Below are positions 1 to 9,835 of a stretch of 64,000 bases of DNA, piece by piece. This stretch comes from Toxonevra muliebris (taxonomy: Eukaryota > Arthropoda > Insecta > Diptera > Pallopteridae): NCBI GenBank assembly GCA_963691655.1, contig OY829326.1:82205235-82269234 (forward strand), read 5' to 3'. The notes below the pieces were generated by a model. It did no database searches. It saw only the letters and a program-made list of their open reading frames with translations, and was not told the DNA's origin. Made by a program: the position numbers and the translations under genes. Position 1 is the first letter of the stretch. Each line of letters begins with the position of its first letter.

Positions 1-110
1 CGGTCCACTAGTATTTAAATTCGAATACATGACACCAAAGCTCCACAATTTCTTTACAGAACCACAATTTTACCTTTCCTTTTAACTCACTCAACCACAT
101 TAATAGTACA

Positions 111-278
111 CTAGTCGGTAAGGCCCCAGTAAGTGGGGCTATTTTTTGCTCAAAAAATCTCTTTATGAAATAACAAATATCAAAAGAGAACCAAACTACT
201 CGTTGGTGTTTGTTTTATTACTCATGTCCTCTCTCTCTCTCATTTGGCATTTACTCCCGCTTAAGCAATGATGATTAC
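111..278 (-). mobile_element. Helitron-type 3' terminus, family copy 1
   Basis: Read on the minus strand, this stretch ends in a GC-rich hairpin (GCCCCA/TGGGGC arms at about 122-139), then about ten bases, then CTAG followed by a host T. That is the layout of a Helitron 3' end (hairpin plus CTRR, inserted between A and T). The same end occurs at 9368 and, with a damaged hairpin, at 46423. No Rep/helicase coding is visible, so this would be a non-autonomous copy. The 5' end is not identified. Confidence 0.5.
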
Positions 279-372
279 CAGTGTGGCCAACTCAGCGCTT
301 TTCCCGTTGATTTTAGTGCTTTTTGAAAATTAAAACGCGGAAAAAAAGTGATTTAGCGCTCAGCGCCTTTTA
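279..372 (+). mobile_element. hAT-like element, CAGTGTGGCC family, left end only
   Basis: Starts with the terminal sequence CAGTGTGGCCAACTCAGCGC and follows the other family members for about 95 bases before homology fades. There is no matching right end nearby, so the copy is truncated. It directly follows the Helitron-type sequence, an association repeated at 9.4 kb and 46.3 kb. Confidence 0.6.
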
Positions 373-522
373 TCAAGTTCTTTAAATTGATATATAATAT
401 GATATCGTAGCACTTCTGGATCTTCTGGAATAAATTTGTAGTTACACTAATAAATGTATAGATAAAATTGTAGTTACACTAATAAATGTATAGATATATG
501 AAAACAAAAAAAAATTATTTGG

Positions 523-617
523 CCGACTGCAAGTGGGATTTGAACCCACTCTACGCCACAACTCCTTCCTACTCCACTACTTTACCCTCCCTTCCAACCA
601 ACTCATCCATACACTAC
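523..617 (-). repeat. tRNA-Leu/Ser-like relic or SINE head
   Basis: On the minus strand there is a perfect T-arm (GTGGGTTCAAATCCCAC) and, about 60 bases upstream, an A-box-like TGGATGAGTTGG. This spacing suits a tRNA with a long variable arm. The two acceptor-stem halves pair poorly, so it is unlikely to be a working tRNA. A pseudogene or a tRNA-derived SINE head is more likely. Confidence 0.45.
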
Positions 618-801
618 TATGAAACAATGCGATCAAATTTGTAATATGAAGTTACATTCATGCAATTGAAAAAGCATATGAAACGCATAGCTTCCGCCCA
701 TTCTATTCTGCTTTGTGTTTGCGTGAATCGCAGGGAACGAGTTAGAGTTATGTATGGTTACGGATCAAGCATATAAAAAGAAACAAATATATCTATCTTA
801 G

Positions 802-1122
802 TACCCTTTTCCACACGGCAAGTTTTCTTGTCGGCAAGTCGAGTTTGTAGGCAAGAGAGGAAAAATGAGAGGAGACGAGTACAGACTTGCTCGTACCGGC
901 AAGTTTTCTTTTGTGCTGTTCGTTCTTTGATATTTCTCTTTATTCTTATTTGTCATTTGAAGTTGGATGCGCATTGATTTTGGTTTCTTATTGCAAAAAA
1001 TAAACAGTTTTCATTTAAAATTTCATTGCCCAAGAAATCTTGCTGTGTGGAAAAGCGAGTGGCAAGTTCAAAAGAGAATTGGAAAATTGTCGACAATAAA
1101 ACTTGCCGTGTTGAAAAGGGGA
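802..1122. mobile_element. MITE with ~30-bp inverted ends
   Basis: Left end TACCCTTTTCCACACGGCAA and right end TTGCCGTGTTGAAAAGGGGA are near-perfect inverted repeats that continue inward. The element is flanked by a direct repeat CTTAG (797-801 and 1123-1127). Length is 321 bp with no coding capacity. The superfamily is not assigned. Confidence 0.65.
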
Positions 1123-1126
1123 CTTA

Positions 1127-1678
1127 GGGTGTATGTGAAACGGTAACTTTTCACTCGAATAAAATAGTGGTGGAAAATTTCCTATGGTGAGAAAAATATT
1201 TAATTTTGCTGTGCGAAATGGAGATAAAATTTTTTTAATTGTTTAAATTGTTTTATTAATTGCAATAATTACCCAATAAGAAAAATACAAACATATATAT
1301 GATTGAATAAAATAAATATAACAAAAATTTCATTACTTCGTTTACATCCTGGTTTTGCTGGAATCCACATTTTTCCTGTCCATAGCGCCATAGCTATCCT
1401 TTTTTCTATATTTAATATTTGTTTTATAAGCAATAGTTATTAAAATTTGCATTATATTTATTTTTGAAATTTTTAGTAAAATGCAACTGTGTATGTTAAC
1501 ATACCAAATGCTTATTTTGTTGTTCTAAACATTTCATCCTGAATTGTCAAAATTTATAGTAGCCCTTCAGCTGGTGAAAATTTCGGAAGTTCATATCCAC
1601 CTCAATAGTGTCAATATTTTCTTTCGAACTGTCAAAATTTTCTTTTCCGAGTAAAAAGTTACCGTTTCACACACACCC
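1127..1678. mobile_element. MITE with 32-bp inverted ends
   Basis: GGGTGTATGTGAAACGGTAA at the left matches the inverted TTACCGTTTCACACACACCC at the right, and the match continues through AAAGTGAGC-like bases. It begins within the duplicated CTTAG of the neighbouring MITE, so one of the two landed in or beside the end of the other. AT-rich interior without open reading frames. Confidence 0.65.
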
Positions 1679-2902
1679 TTCAATAGCAAATGGTCGTGCT
1701 ATGCTTGTCCCCTTGCGTGTTCCATGCCTTGAACAGATGAACAAAAATTTGAAATGGAAAAATTTCGATAAAATGTAAAATATTTGTTAAAAACTTGTAT
1801 TTAGTATTTACAAAATACTAAATTTTCATAAAATAAATCTGTTTCGTTTTACTTTCTTAATGGAAACAACTCCATAACCGCCACCAGCTGCAGCAAAAAT
1901 TAATTTCTTTATCAAAAACAGTCAACAAAAGACGCAAAAAGCAAACATCAAACACTTCAGCATAATAAACTCGATGTATAAACAAGCTGAGCCTCTTCCG
2001 TGTGGTCCGTCCGTCGTCCATGTTTTTGTCATTGTTCCATCGCCCACAATTATTATGATTTTTCACTTACCAACAACAACGGACCGAGCATTCTGCTCTC
2101 GCCTTTAAAACTAAAGTGAAATGATGCGATAAATAAATGTGATAATATTCAACCTAAACTATGGTAGCAAACAAATGGGGCACACTCAAAAGCAACATGG
2201 CTTGCCCGAAGACGGCGGGACTGCAGAGAAGCAAAGGAAATCAGTATACAACACAAAGACGAAGCTTGGATGATAAAAAAGTGGCATAATTTTCAAAAGC
2301 TCAGGTGTTTGCTGAAAATATTAGATTCTAGTTGAAAGATGCAATGTTGGTTAAGAAAAATTGAGCATATATAACATTTACATATATACAAATATAAAGT
2401 GATGGAGGAGCTTATAGCCATCGGTTTTAATGTAGGCACACACCTATATAGGAATGTATGTGTGTCGTATATATGCACACATGCATACATATATATATGC
2501 AAGGACAGCACATATTTCTATTCTACTATTATTATTATTCAACACAAGGACATATTGACAGTTTTTTAAAAAAATGTAATATGGACAATATTGAACATTC
2601 ATGCGCACTAGGGAAATGAATCCTGGGATTCAATATAAAAGTGGTCTCGAAAATCACGGGCTTGAAAACGCAAAATCTCGGGATTTTCGGAATACATATC
2701 AACAGTAATCCAAAAGCATATGAATTTTACTTTTTGGTGAAATCTTTTGCCGTGCTCATCGCTAAACATGCTTAAATTTTGAGGGGAGAAATCCAAAAAA
2801 AAATGCAATAATGTAATTTTACGGACATATTGGTAAGCAATTTTTCACAGACTTTAACAAAACTTTTCCAAGAACGTTTCTCTATTGTGGTCATCTAGGG
2901 TC
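1679..2902. other. No gene seen; AT-rich with microsatellite
   Basis: Short chance open frames only. A TATG/CATA microsatellite lies near 2455-2505 and an ATT-rich run near 2522-2540. Nothing here has codon structure or recognisable homology that I can defend. Confidence 0.6.
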
Positions 2903-3035
2903 AAAACGTCTCATCCGTGAACGGAATGACATTCGTATGAAATAAAATTACGTGATACGTTTTACGAACGGTCAAAATGAGATTATGGCATGCGAATGAG
3001 CACGGAACGTATTTTTTTAAAATTGCACTAGAATA
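2903..3035 (+). repeat. Dispersed repeat, copy A (partner at 48.8 kb)
   Basis: About 130 bases around CCGTGAACGGAATG, CATTCGTATGA and GATTATGGCATGCGAATG recur in inverted orientation at 48755-48890 with roughly 80 percent identity by eye. The unit contains several short internal inverted repeats, as MITEs often do. No coding. Confidence 0.6.
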
Positions 3036-3154
3036 TGGTATTCTTCTTGTTCTTGTTGTAAGTCACAATAGATAAACAAAAGTCATGTTTTATACTAAAA
3101 TACAAAATAAAGAAAAGAAAATGATGGGCACAGTTTTTTTTATTTTACTTAAGA

Positions 3155-3508
3155 ACTTCTGAGGAAAGTGACAATGATGAGAAGATTTTCAAGCAATTAA
3201 GAGATCGTAGTAATTCATTGTCCAGCACAGCTTAAGTCCAATATAAAACTTCACTTGAAATTGCAATTTATAATACTTGTATTTTCAGATTTATTAAAAG
3301 GTTCGTTGGAACAAAGAAACATTTAGTTATTTCCACTCTAATGTGAGTTTCAAATGCCATCTATCAACAGTAATTGGTCCTGTGCTACAATCAGCAAGTG
3401 GTGGGTGCCAGCATTCGGTTGGTAGCGACTACTTGCTTGGAATGTGCCAAAGCTCAGTTTCGAAACTAACGCCTAAGCAAGCGGCAGACAATTTGGCAAG
3501 TTGCATAG
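3155..3508 (+). pseudogene. Harbinger (PIF) transposase remnant, two exon pieces
   Basis: Piece 1 (about 3157-3231) reads SEESDNDEKIFKQLRDRSN, like the N-terminal LRD(R/T)SNPL segment of HARBI1-type transposases. Piece 2 starts after a splice acceptor (TATTTTCAG ending at 3288) and includes SGGCQHSVGSDYLLGMCQSS, matching the Harbinger 'G.YQ..VGSDY..GMSQ..VS' helix-turn-helix region. It ends at a GTGAGA donor at 3509. A stop (TAA near 3232) and a frame change break it, and the DDE catalytic part is absent. Harbinger transposases cut and paste DNA with 3-bp target duplications; this fragment cannot work. Assignment rests on motif memory, with no search run. Confidence 0.6.
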
Positions 3509-3539
3509 GTGAGATAAGGAACCGTTCACATATTACGTA

Positions 3540-6500
3540 ACTCAAATTTTGTATGGAGAACATATTTGGTATATTCGTCTCTTACATTTTCTATGCACAA
3601 AGAATATGTAAGTTTAATGATGCCACCTTATTTTATTCTAAATAAGGTAATTTGTCCCTTTTTGGTATTTTGATACTTTTGTTTCGTAGCCAAATGGTGC
3701 TTGAATTTTTATATGCTGATATGCGACTAAATTTTGGAAGAAACAGCAACAACGTTCATTGTTCCATGCACATTTGTGTTAACAATAGACAAAGTAATTC
3801 GTAAAGCTGTTGAGACAGTTGAGGAAATTTTTACTTTGTTTTAGAGATGGGTATTTTTCTGGGTGTACTTTTATAGTTTGACCTATTTACTTGCTATCTT
3901 TCAAATAAAATTAATTATTTAATTATATTCTTACTCAGTTTATTCAGTTATATTACAAAAAAAAAAATAATTTAAAAAATAAAAAGCTAAAAAATAAAGA
4001 GAATCCATTCAAAAAGAAAAAAAAATTACTGATTTCGCTACTTAACATCTACTACAGCTACTTTTCAAAATCATATTTTAACCGATCTTAGATTATTTGG
4101 TCTGTAGATATAAGAGATAACTTCTTTTAGAGAAATTTACATTAACATATTTCTGAATAATTTTGGTTGATTTGCTCGTTGCAATAGTGAATAACGTAGA
4201 AAAGGGACAAACAGGAGTCCAGCACACTAACTAGCGTTAAGTCAAATTTAAAAAGAGTTTATGTAAGTAGGCAATATAAAAAAATATATGACAAAATTTT
4301 CTGTATTTCTACCAAAGATTCTGGAAAAAGTAAATATCTTACCCTAGGACGAGCCAGAGTTAATTCTGCTAACATATATTTAAATAAATACACATTTAGT
4401 AAAATCTCTTTTTATTAAACTAATTTTTTTGCAACTTAAAAATTACACCGCAAAAAGTGTCCGAACTTAGGGCAATACTTGTATTGCAGTTTCTCTAATT
4501 CCGGACACCATAATTTCTTATTCCAAATAAAAACAAAACATAAATTTCAATTAGCTTTTGCATTGTGTAAATACTCTGGAAAAAAGTAAGATATTTACCA
4601 TAAAAATTCCTGTTTCTTTTTTAAAACTAAAAAACTAAAAACACAAATTTAAGGATTTTACCTTAAAAAAACGTCAAATATGAATTTGTTCCACAAATTG
4701 TTTCCAGAAACTAAGCACATAAATGAAGCCTTTTTGGGTTAATGGCGATTTAAACACAAGAAACGCAGCTACACAGAATTCTTATGTACGTTTTCGAAAA
4801 GATATTCGCTAAAATTTAAAGTGTCCGGACTTAGGAAGTATGCGAAGATAGGGCACTTTACGTTATTATAGTATATTTTATTTCTGTGGGTAGGTGGGTA
4901 TTTCCTTTTAATAACCATTAACCGTTATATATGACTTTTATGTCTTTAGTGACCCCTAGTGAAATTTTCTGGCAAATAATTTTGTGGAATATTTTAATCC
5001 TTAAGCGTCTCTTTTAAAAGGACTTTTCAGGTTTTCATCAAAAAAAGGTTCAAATTGTCCCATAAAAAGAGGAACTAAAGGGTTAAAACGTTCCTCAGAA
5101 ATGACCCTCGTAAAATTCTACCATACAACTTCGCCGATAAATTTTTCTCAGACATCAATTTACAACACTTTTTGTACTTAGTATTCAGCTCCCTTCGACT
5201 AAAATAAGAAAACTTTGACCCACTGTAAAAAAAACTGAGACGTGCTGGACTATAAGTTTTTTTTACAAAAATTGTCTATATGACATACCCTTTCAGGATT
5301 ATAGGGTGGCTATTCTGTTGCAGCCAAAAAGTTTGAATTTGTTTGGACTGTGTTATTGTTGCGCAGTGTAATTTATTAATTCCTTAAAAAATGTGCAAGG
5401 AAAACTGCATTTCTTTTTTTGTTAGACAACTACTTAATCACTAGCAGAGAAAAACAAATAAGCGCAACTAAAAGAGGTTTTGAAAATCCCTATCAATTGA
5501 AATTGAAGCCGCTTGCTTTACGTAGAGGTTAGAGCCTGTCTCGTTTTCAAAAATCTAAAAGCTACCAGCCGTGACTGAAACTGACACTTAAGGATTCAAA
5601 GGTCAATTTAACCCTTTCAACAATAGCGCCATGCTAAAGTTACCAGTTCGTTTCACATAAAACAGTGGGACTTGGGACCGATTTTTTAATTTAAGAACCA
5701 ATCACGTGACAAGTTCTGGAACCAGTTTCCTTTCCCGTAGGGTATATAAGTAGCTACCTCAATCATGTGTCGGAAATATGAAAACTTCTCACTTTATTAG
5801 CGGGAAATTGCTGCCAGTGAAGTGAGTCAAAGTAGTAACTTTATGCATACATACCTAAACAAAATTGATTACAAAAGCAACTAAGACGTGACTAATGAAA
5901 AGCGTTTTTGCTGTTGTTCAATGTTACAAATTCTATTTGGTTGTTTTGTTGTTGTTTGGTCTCCACAGCCGCCGTCAGCAACCAACGTCAACCAGGAAGT
6001 GTAAAAATGATGGTCTTCTATACATACATATGTAGTTGTTATTTGTTGATGCACTCATACACACATACAGACATATGTATATACTAGCTTGAATTTCGAT
6101 ATGAAGTTGATATGTCAGACTAAAGGACCAAATATTGTTTAGTGTCGTCGAGTGACGCCTCTCTTCCCATCTCTCTCTTCTTCTTTTCCCCACTTCTCTT
6201 TCCCTCTTTTCCCCACTTGTGGAGCATTTTGCATGAGTGTATTAATGTTAGCTAGCAATGGTGATTGCTATCGCTTTGAAATTGAATTTCTAAGTAGGCA
6301 ATTTGTTTCCTGAAACGAGAATAATTCGCTCTTCTCTCTTCGCTCTCACACAAATACACGCACACAATTGGACTGAATCCTTTGGGTGTTTGTGTGTCTG
6401 TGGATTTGTGTGTGTTTAGAGTCGTGCGTTTTGTAAACATATAAAAGTCTAGTTGTGGCGAACCGGAAGCACAAAAGTATCGCTCCCCACAATCAGCTTT

Positions 6501-7090
6501 CGTCCTTGCTTCATCGTCGCTGGAGTGAAGTGAGGAAATTTACATAAATATTACGTCACTTTGAGTGAATGTGTAAATGTTTAAGGAGGATATGTCTGCG
6601 AGCTCATACATACATATGCGGATTCACTAACGGATCCATATACTGCGGGGTAGGGGGATTTTAGATTTTATATTTCTTTTAAAAGTTTTTTGATTGAGAA
6701 GCAAGGAACATAGTGTATGAGATATTTATCGGGAAGGGGGAGTTTTATTCTCCTTCTCCCCTCTTTGGATTCGTTAGTGTGGACTTTCATATAAAGAGTC
6801 TTGCATATGTATGAACGTAACTACTACTAAGTGGAAATGGAGATCTAGTTATGTAACAACATGAGCATGGATAAATACATCACAGCCAGGCTAACCATAA
6901 TCTGATGCTGCACAGCAGATGAAAATTAAGAAAATATAAAAGATTATTTTACGAGTGGCTTCTGTAGATGTGAGAGAAAAAACATAAAAGTTACACTTTT
7001 GCTTATTAGCTTCTCGTATAAACTTTATGCATTGCAATAAATATAAAATTCATTTGTCTTAATCAAGATTTACTCTGATGCCAATACAAC
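3540..7090. other. Long stretch without a supported gene
   Basis: AT-rich DNA. Near 4452 and again at 4810-4861 there are related segments around AAAGTGTCCG.ACTTAGG, probably the ends of another short repeat. At 5741 a TATA-like GTATATAAG lies 20-30 bases before a run of short frames, but no gene follows. Microsatellites occur at 6020-6085 (CATACATATG) and 6340-6420 (CA/GT-rich). Frames here lack any recognisable domain. Confidence 0.5.
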
Positions 7091-7129
7091 CGCGAAACTC
7101 CCATCCTTACACAACAGAAAACTAACTGA

Positions 7130-9005
7130 CACAAATTTATGCAAATTTTCGACTCCACCATCTCAGTGGCTTAGACATTGAAGAAGCTTTAGTTTCATTT
7201 AATAAAACTGTTAGAGAAGCAGCTTGGGCTTCAACCCCGCAGCAAATGTCAAATTGCAAAATGGCGGAAGTTTATCCGTCTATTAGAGAAAAACTTATTG
7301 GGAAACGTGCACTAAGAAAATGATACCACTAGGCACCCTTGCCTGAACAAAGTAATTAAAGATCATAATCCAGCGCCAATGAACATACTTTTTGTTACAC
7401 CGTCAATGGTGTGTGGGGTGTGCGACACTCGAGTAACAATAAATCCTTAAAATAAAACTAGGTTTGGTTTTCAAGTCTTCTTTAAAGTAATTGGTGAATT
7501 TTTATCGAGCTCAAGGCCAAGCAAAAATAAAGTTTTTTATACAAACGTTATTTTTATTTTTAAAAAACTTTTATATTTGTTTGTCAATATTTCGACTTCA
7601 ATTAGAAGCCATCTTCAGGACACTATAGAGATAAAATTGAATTACTTTAACTTAAAACAAACATATAATATTTAAGAAAACAAATAATTAGTCACAACTT
7701 ACATTAAACGTTACATATATCTTACAAGGTTCAAATACATATGTACATACATAAATTTGTAACATTAAGATATTATTTAACGAACATCTTTCTTTCTTTT
7801 CTTTCTTCTTGTCACCAAATGTCTGTAGCTGTGAGCGCAATTGTCAGTATCAGTTTTAAAATTCATTCTCTCATCATTTGATGTATTGGTAATATGTAGC
7901 CGTTAGGCCGTTAAATATCCAAGAAATATGTCTTCTTTAAAGTTTTTTATAAATATTCTCTTCATCATAAATATATTTTGTTGAAACAAAAAGATAGGAT
8001 CAACAAAATTAACTTACAATCACTGAACAGTTCGGGTGTAATACACCCATGTTCATTAACATAGGGTTAAAGAAGCTTTCCACAACACAACAAGGACCTC
8101 GAAGATTACCTTTCAAGTCTTACAGCATGGGATTATTCACTCTGGAAGGCTACTAAAAAATTTAATCAGCCAACTGCAATTAAAAAAGAAACTGGTAAAT
8201 GGGCAAAAACAATAAAGAGAAAGCAAATGCAATTGCAAAACATCTTGCAAAGATTTTACTCCCTTCTCTAGGCAAATAGATCAAGCCAATAAAGGCTTTT
8301 CTTGAATTCCCTCGGCAAATGGAGTTACTTATAAAATTGATATAAAAAAAAGAAGTCCAAAGTATAATAAAGAAAAACCTGAAACCCAATAAAGCGCCTG
8401 GCTACTTTACCCAAGGCTATGTTTAAGGCTATGACGAACCTCCCTGGTTTCTTTTCTTTTGTTAGGATATAGGTATTCAGTGTGTAAGCAGGGTGCGTAA
8501 ATAACAACAATATTTGTATTATTCACTGTTCGCTGTTTACACAACACCAGTGAGGCTGAAGCACACTCTATCTATAACTTGGTGTCATGTCTCACTCTCA
8601 AGATCCAGTAAATACCTCAAGAGAAATCAAACGTGTTGTCGTTTCGCTCATATTATCTACCAACAACAAAGTCTTAGCCTTTCGTGCTGACGCAACCGTA
8701 AGGACTTTTATATATAAACTAGCGAAGAAGTAGCCTGTGCTATAGCCTTAGTCTGAGTCTGAGTTTCAGTTGTAAAATTTCGCATATTATCCTAATCCTG
8801 AAAACAGCAAAATCTATGGAATAGGTAATATCCTACCGCCCAACCAACTTACTTCCAGTGACATGGAAACTTTTGAAATACTTTTGCTAAGAAGATTAAA
8901 ACCAATAATAAATAACCAAAATCTAATCCCGAATCACCTATCTTGCTTTCGTGAAAAACATGGCACGCTGGATTAAATTCATCCTATCTACAACGCGATA
9001 AGAGT
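7130..9005 (+). pseudogene. Jockey-type LINE ORF2 remnant in three pieces
   Basis: Piece 1 (about 7165-7362) reads GLDIEEALVSFNKTVREAAW, the region between the endonuclease and reverse transcriptase of Jockey-type LINEs. Piece 2 (about 8060-8450) has DYLSSLTAWDYSLWKATKKF, then a frame change, then a KPNKAPGY segment typical of the start of the reverse-transcriptase domain. Piece 3 (about 8810-9000) has SYRPTNLLPV and, after a shift, LIPNHLSCFREKHGTLD, matching RT blocks 'SYRPISLL' and 'LIPNHQFGFR..HGT'. Order and orientation fit one element interrupted by roughly 690 bp (7363-8058) and 350 bp (8455-8800). Several frameshifts and stops make it dead. The YADD catalytic box is not present here. 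Confidence 0.7.
7363..8058. mobile_element. Insertion splitting the LINE
   Basis: This block separates two consecutive pieces of the LINE. Its ends show imperfect inverted similarity (GAACATACTTTTTGTTACACC near 7380; GGTGTAATACACCCATGTTC near 8036). It is non-coding. On the minus strand at 7588-7625 it carries a hammerhead-ribozyme-like core, described in the findings. Exact boundaries are uncertain. Confidence 0.4.
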
Positions 9006-9367
9006 TGTTGTGCAGCTTATCTCGACATTTCTCGTTTGTTTACTTTTTTCGCCCTCAAAAGTGTAAACAAGTGTAGTCTTTTTCCAAAGTGAATTATGTT
9101 TATTTAACTTTAAAAAAAAATGAGAAAATGTTTAATTTGTGGCAAGATAAATGGTTCGGGCCATATTTTATTGTTCCGCAAGATGAACGCAGACGACAGC
9201 AGTGGACTGAAATGTGTCGTATTGATCTGAAGCCAAAAGGCCATATAGCGGTGATCACTTTTTGCCATCGGACTTGATAGTGGGTACGAAAATAGTGAAA
9301 TTAATGCCCAGCGCAGTTCCTTCAATTGGAATCGTTTCACAAATAACGTAAGTGTAATAAAAAAAAA

Positions 9368-9456
9368 CTAGTTGGTAAGGCCCCAGTAACTGGGGCTATT
9401 TTTTGCGGAAGAAATCTCTTTAAGAAAAATAAATATCAAAAGAGAACCAAACTACT
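9368..9456 (-). mobile_element. Helitron-type 3' terminus, copy 2, in intron 1 of the P-like gene
   Basis: On the minus strand it ends GCCCCAG-TTA-CTGGGGC hairpin, then CTTACCAACTAG, followed by host T. It starts 20 bases after the splice donor of the THAP exon and runs straight into a hAT-like piece that lacks its terminal repeat. A possible TC 5' end, preceded by A, lies near 9829, which would make the whole 9368-9829 block one Helitron carrying hAT sequence. Confidence 0.5.
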
Positions 9457-9835
9457 CCCGCTAAATTTAGTGCTTTTTGAAAATTAAAATGCGGAACAAA
9501 AGTGATTCAGCGGTCAGCGGGTTTTTTAACGCGTTCATTCAATTTAAAAGACATTAAATGCTCCGCTATATTATCCATTTCCTAAATAATCCTAACAACA
9601 TTTTTTATCGAAACAATGAGCAATGAACTTATTTCAAACCAAAGTTCGTAACCGTAAGTCACTCAATTCAAAAAATTCTTCACTTCATATAAAAAATGGA
9701 TTAAAACACGAAAATTCATTTTTTGAAAACTACAAAATAACTGTTGACGTAAATAAACAGCACTAGTGTTTATAATGCTTCTGAATTCAGACTAAAGAGT
9801 GTGTTATGGCCAGAAGAAGCTGATAGTAATGATAG
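9457..9835 (+). mobile_element. hAT-like CAGTGTGGCC family fragment, copy 2
   Basis: Begins at CCCGCTAAATTTAGTGCTTT, about 20 bases inside the family's left end, and follows the copies at 36700 and 51587 to the segment CCAGAAGAAGCTGATAGTAATGA. Both terminal repeats are missing. It lies wholly in an intron of the P-like transposase, so it is younger than that gene. Confidence 0.65.

Noticed and set aside
5700..5830. Core promoter around GTATATAAG
   Set aside because: A TATA-like string alone is common in AT-rich DNA, and no gene follows.
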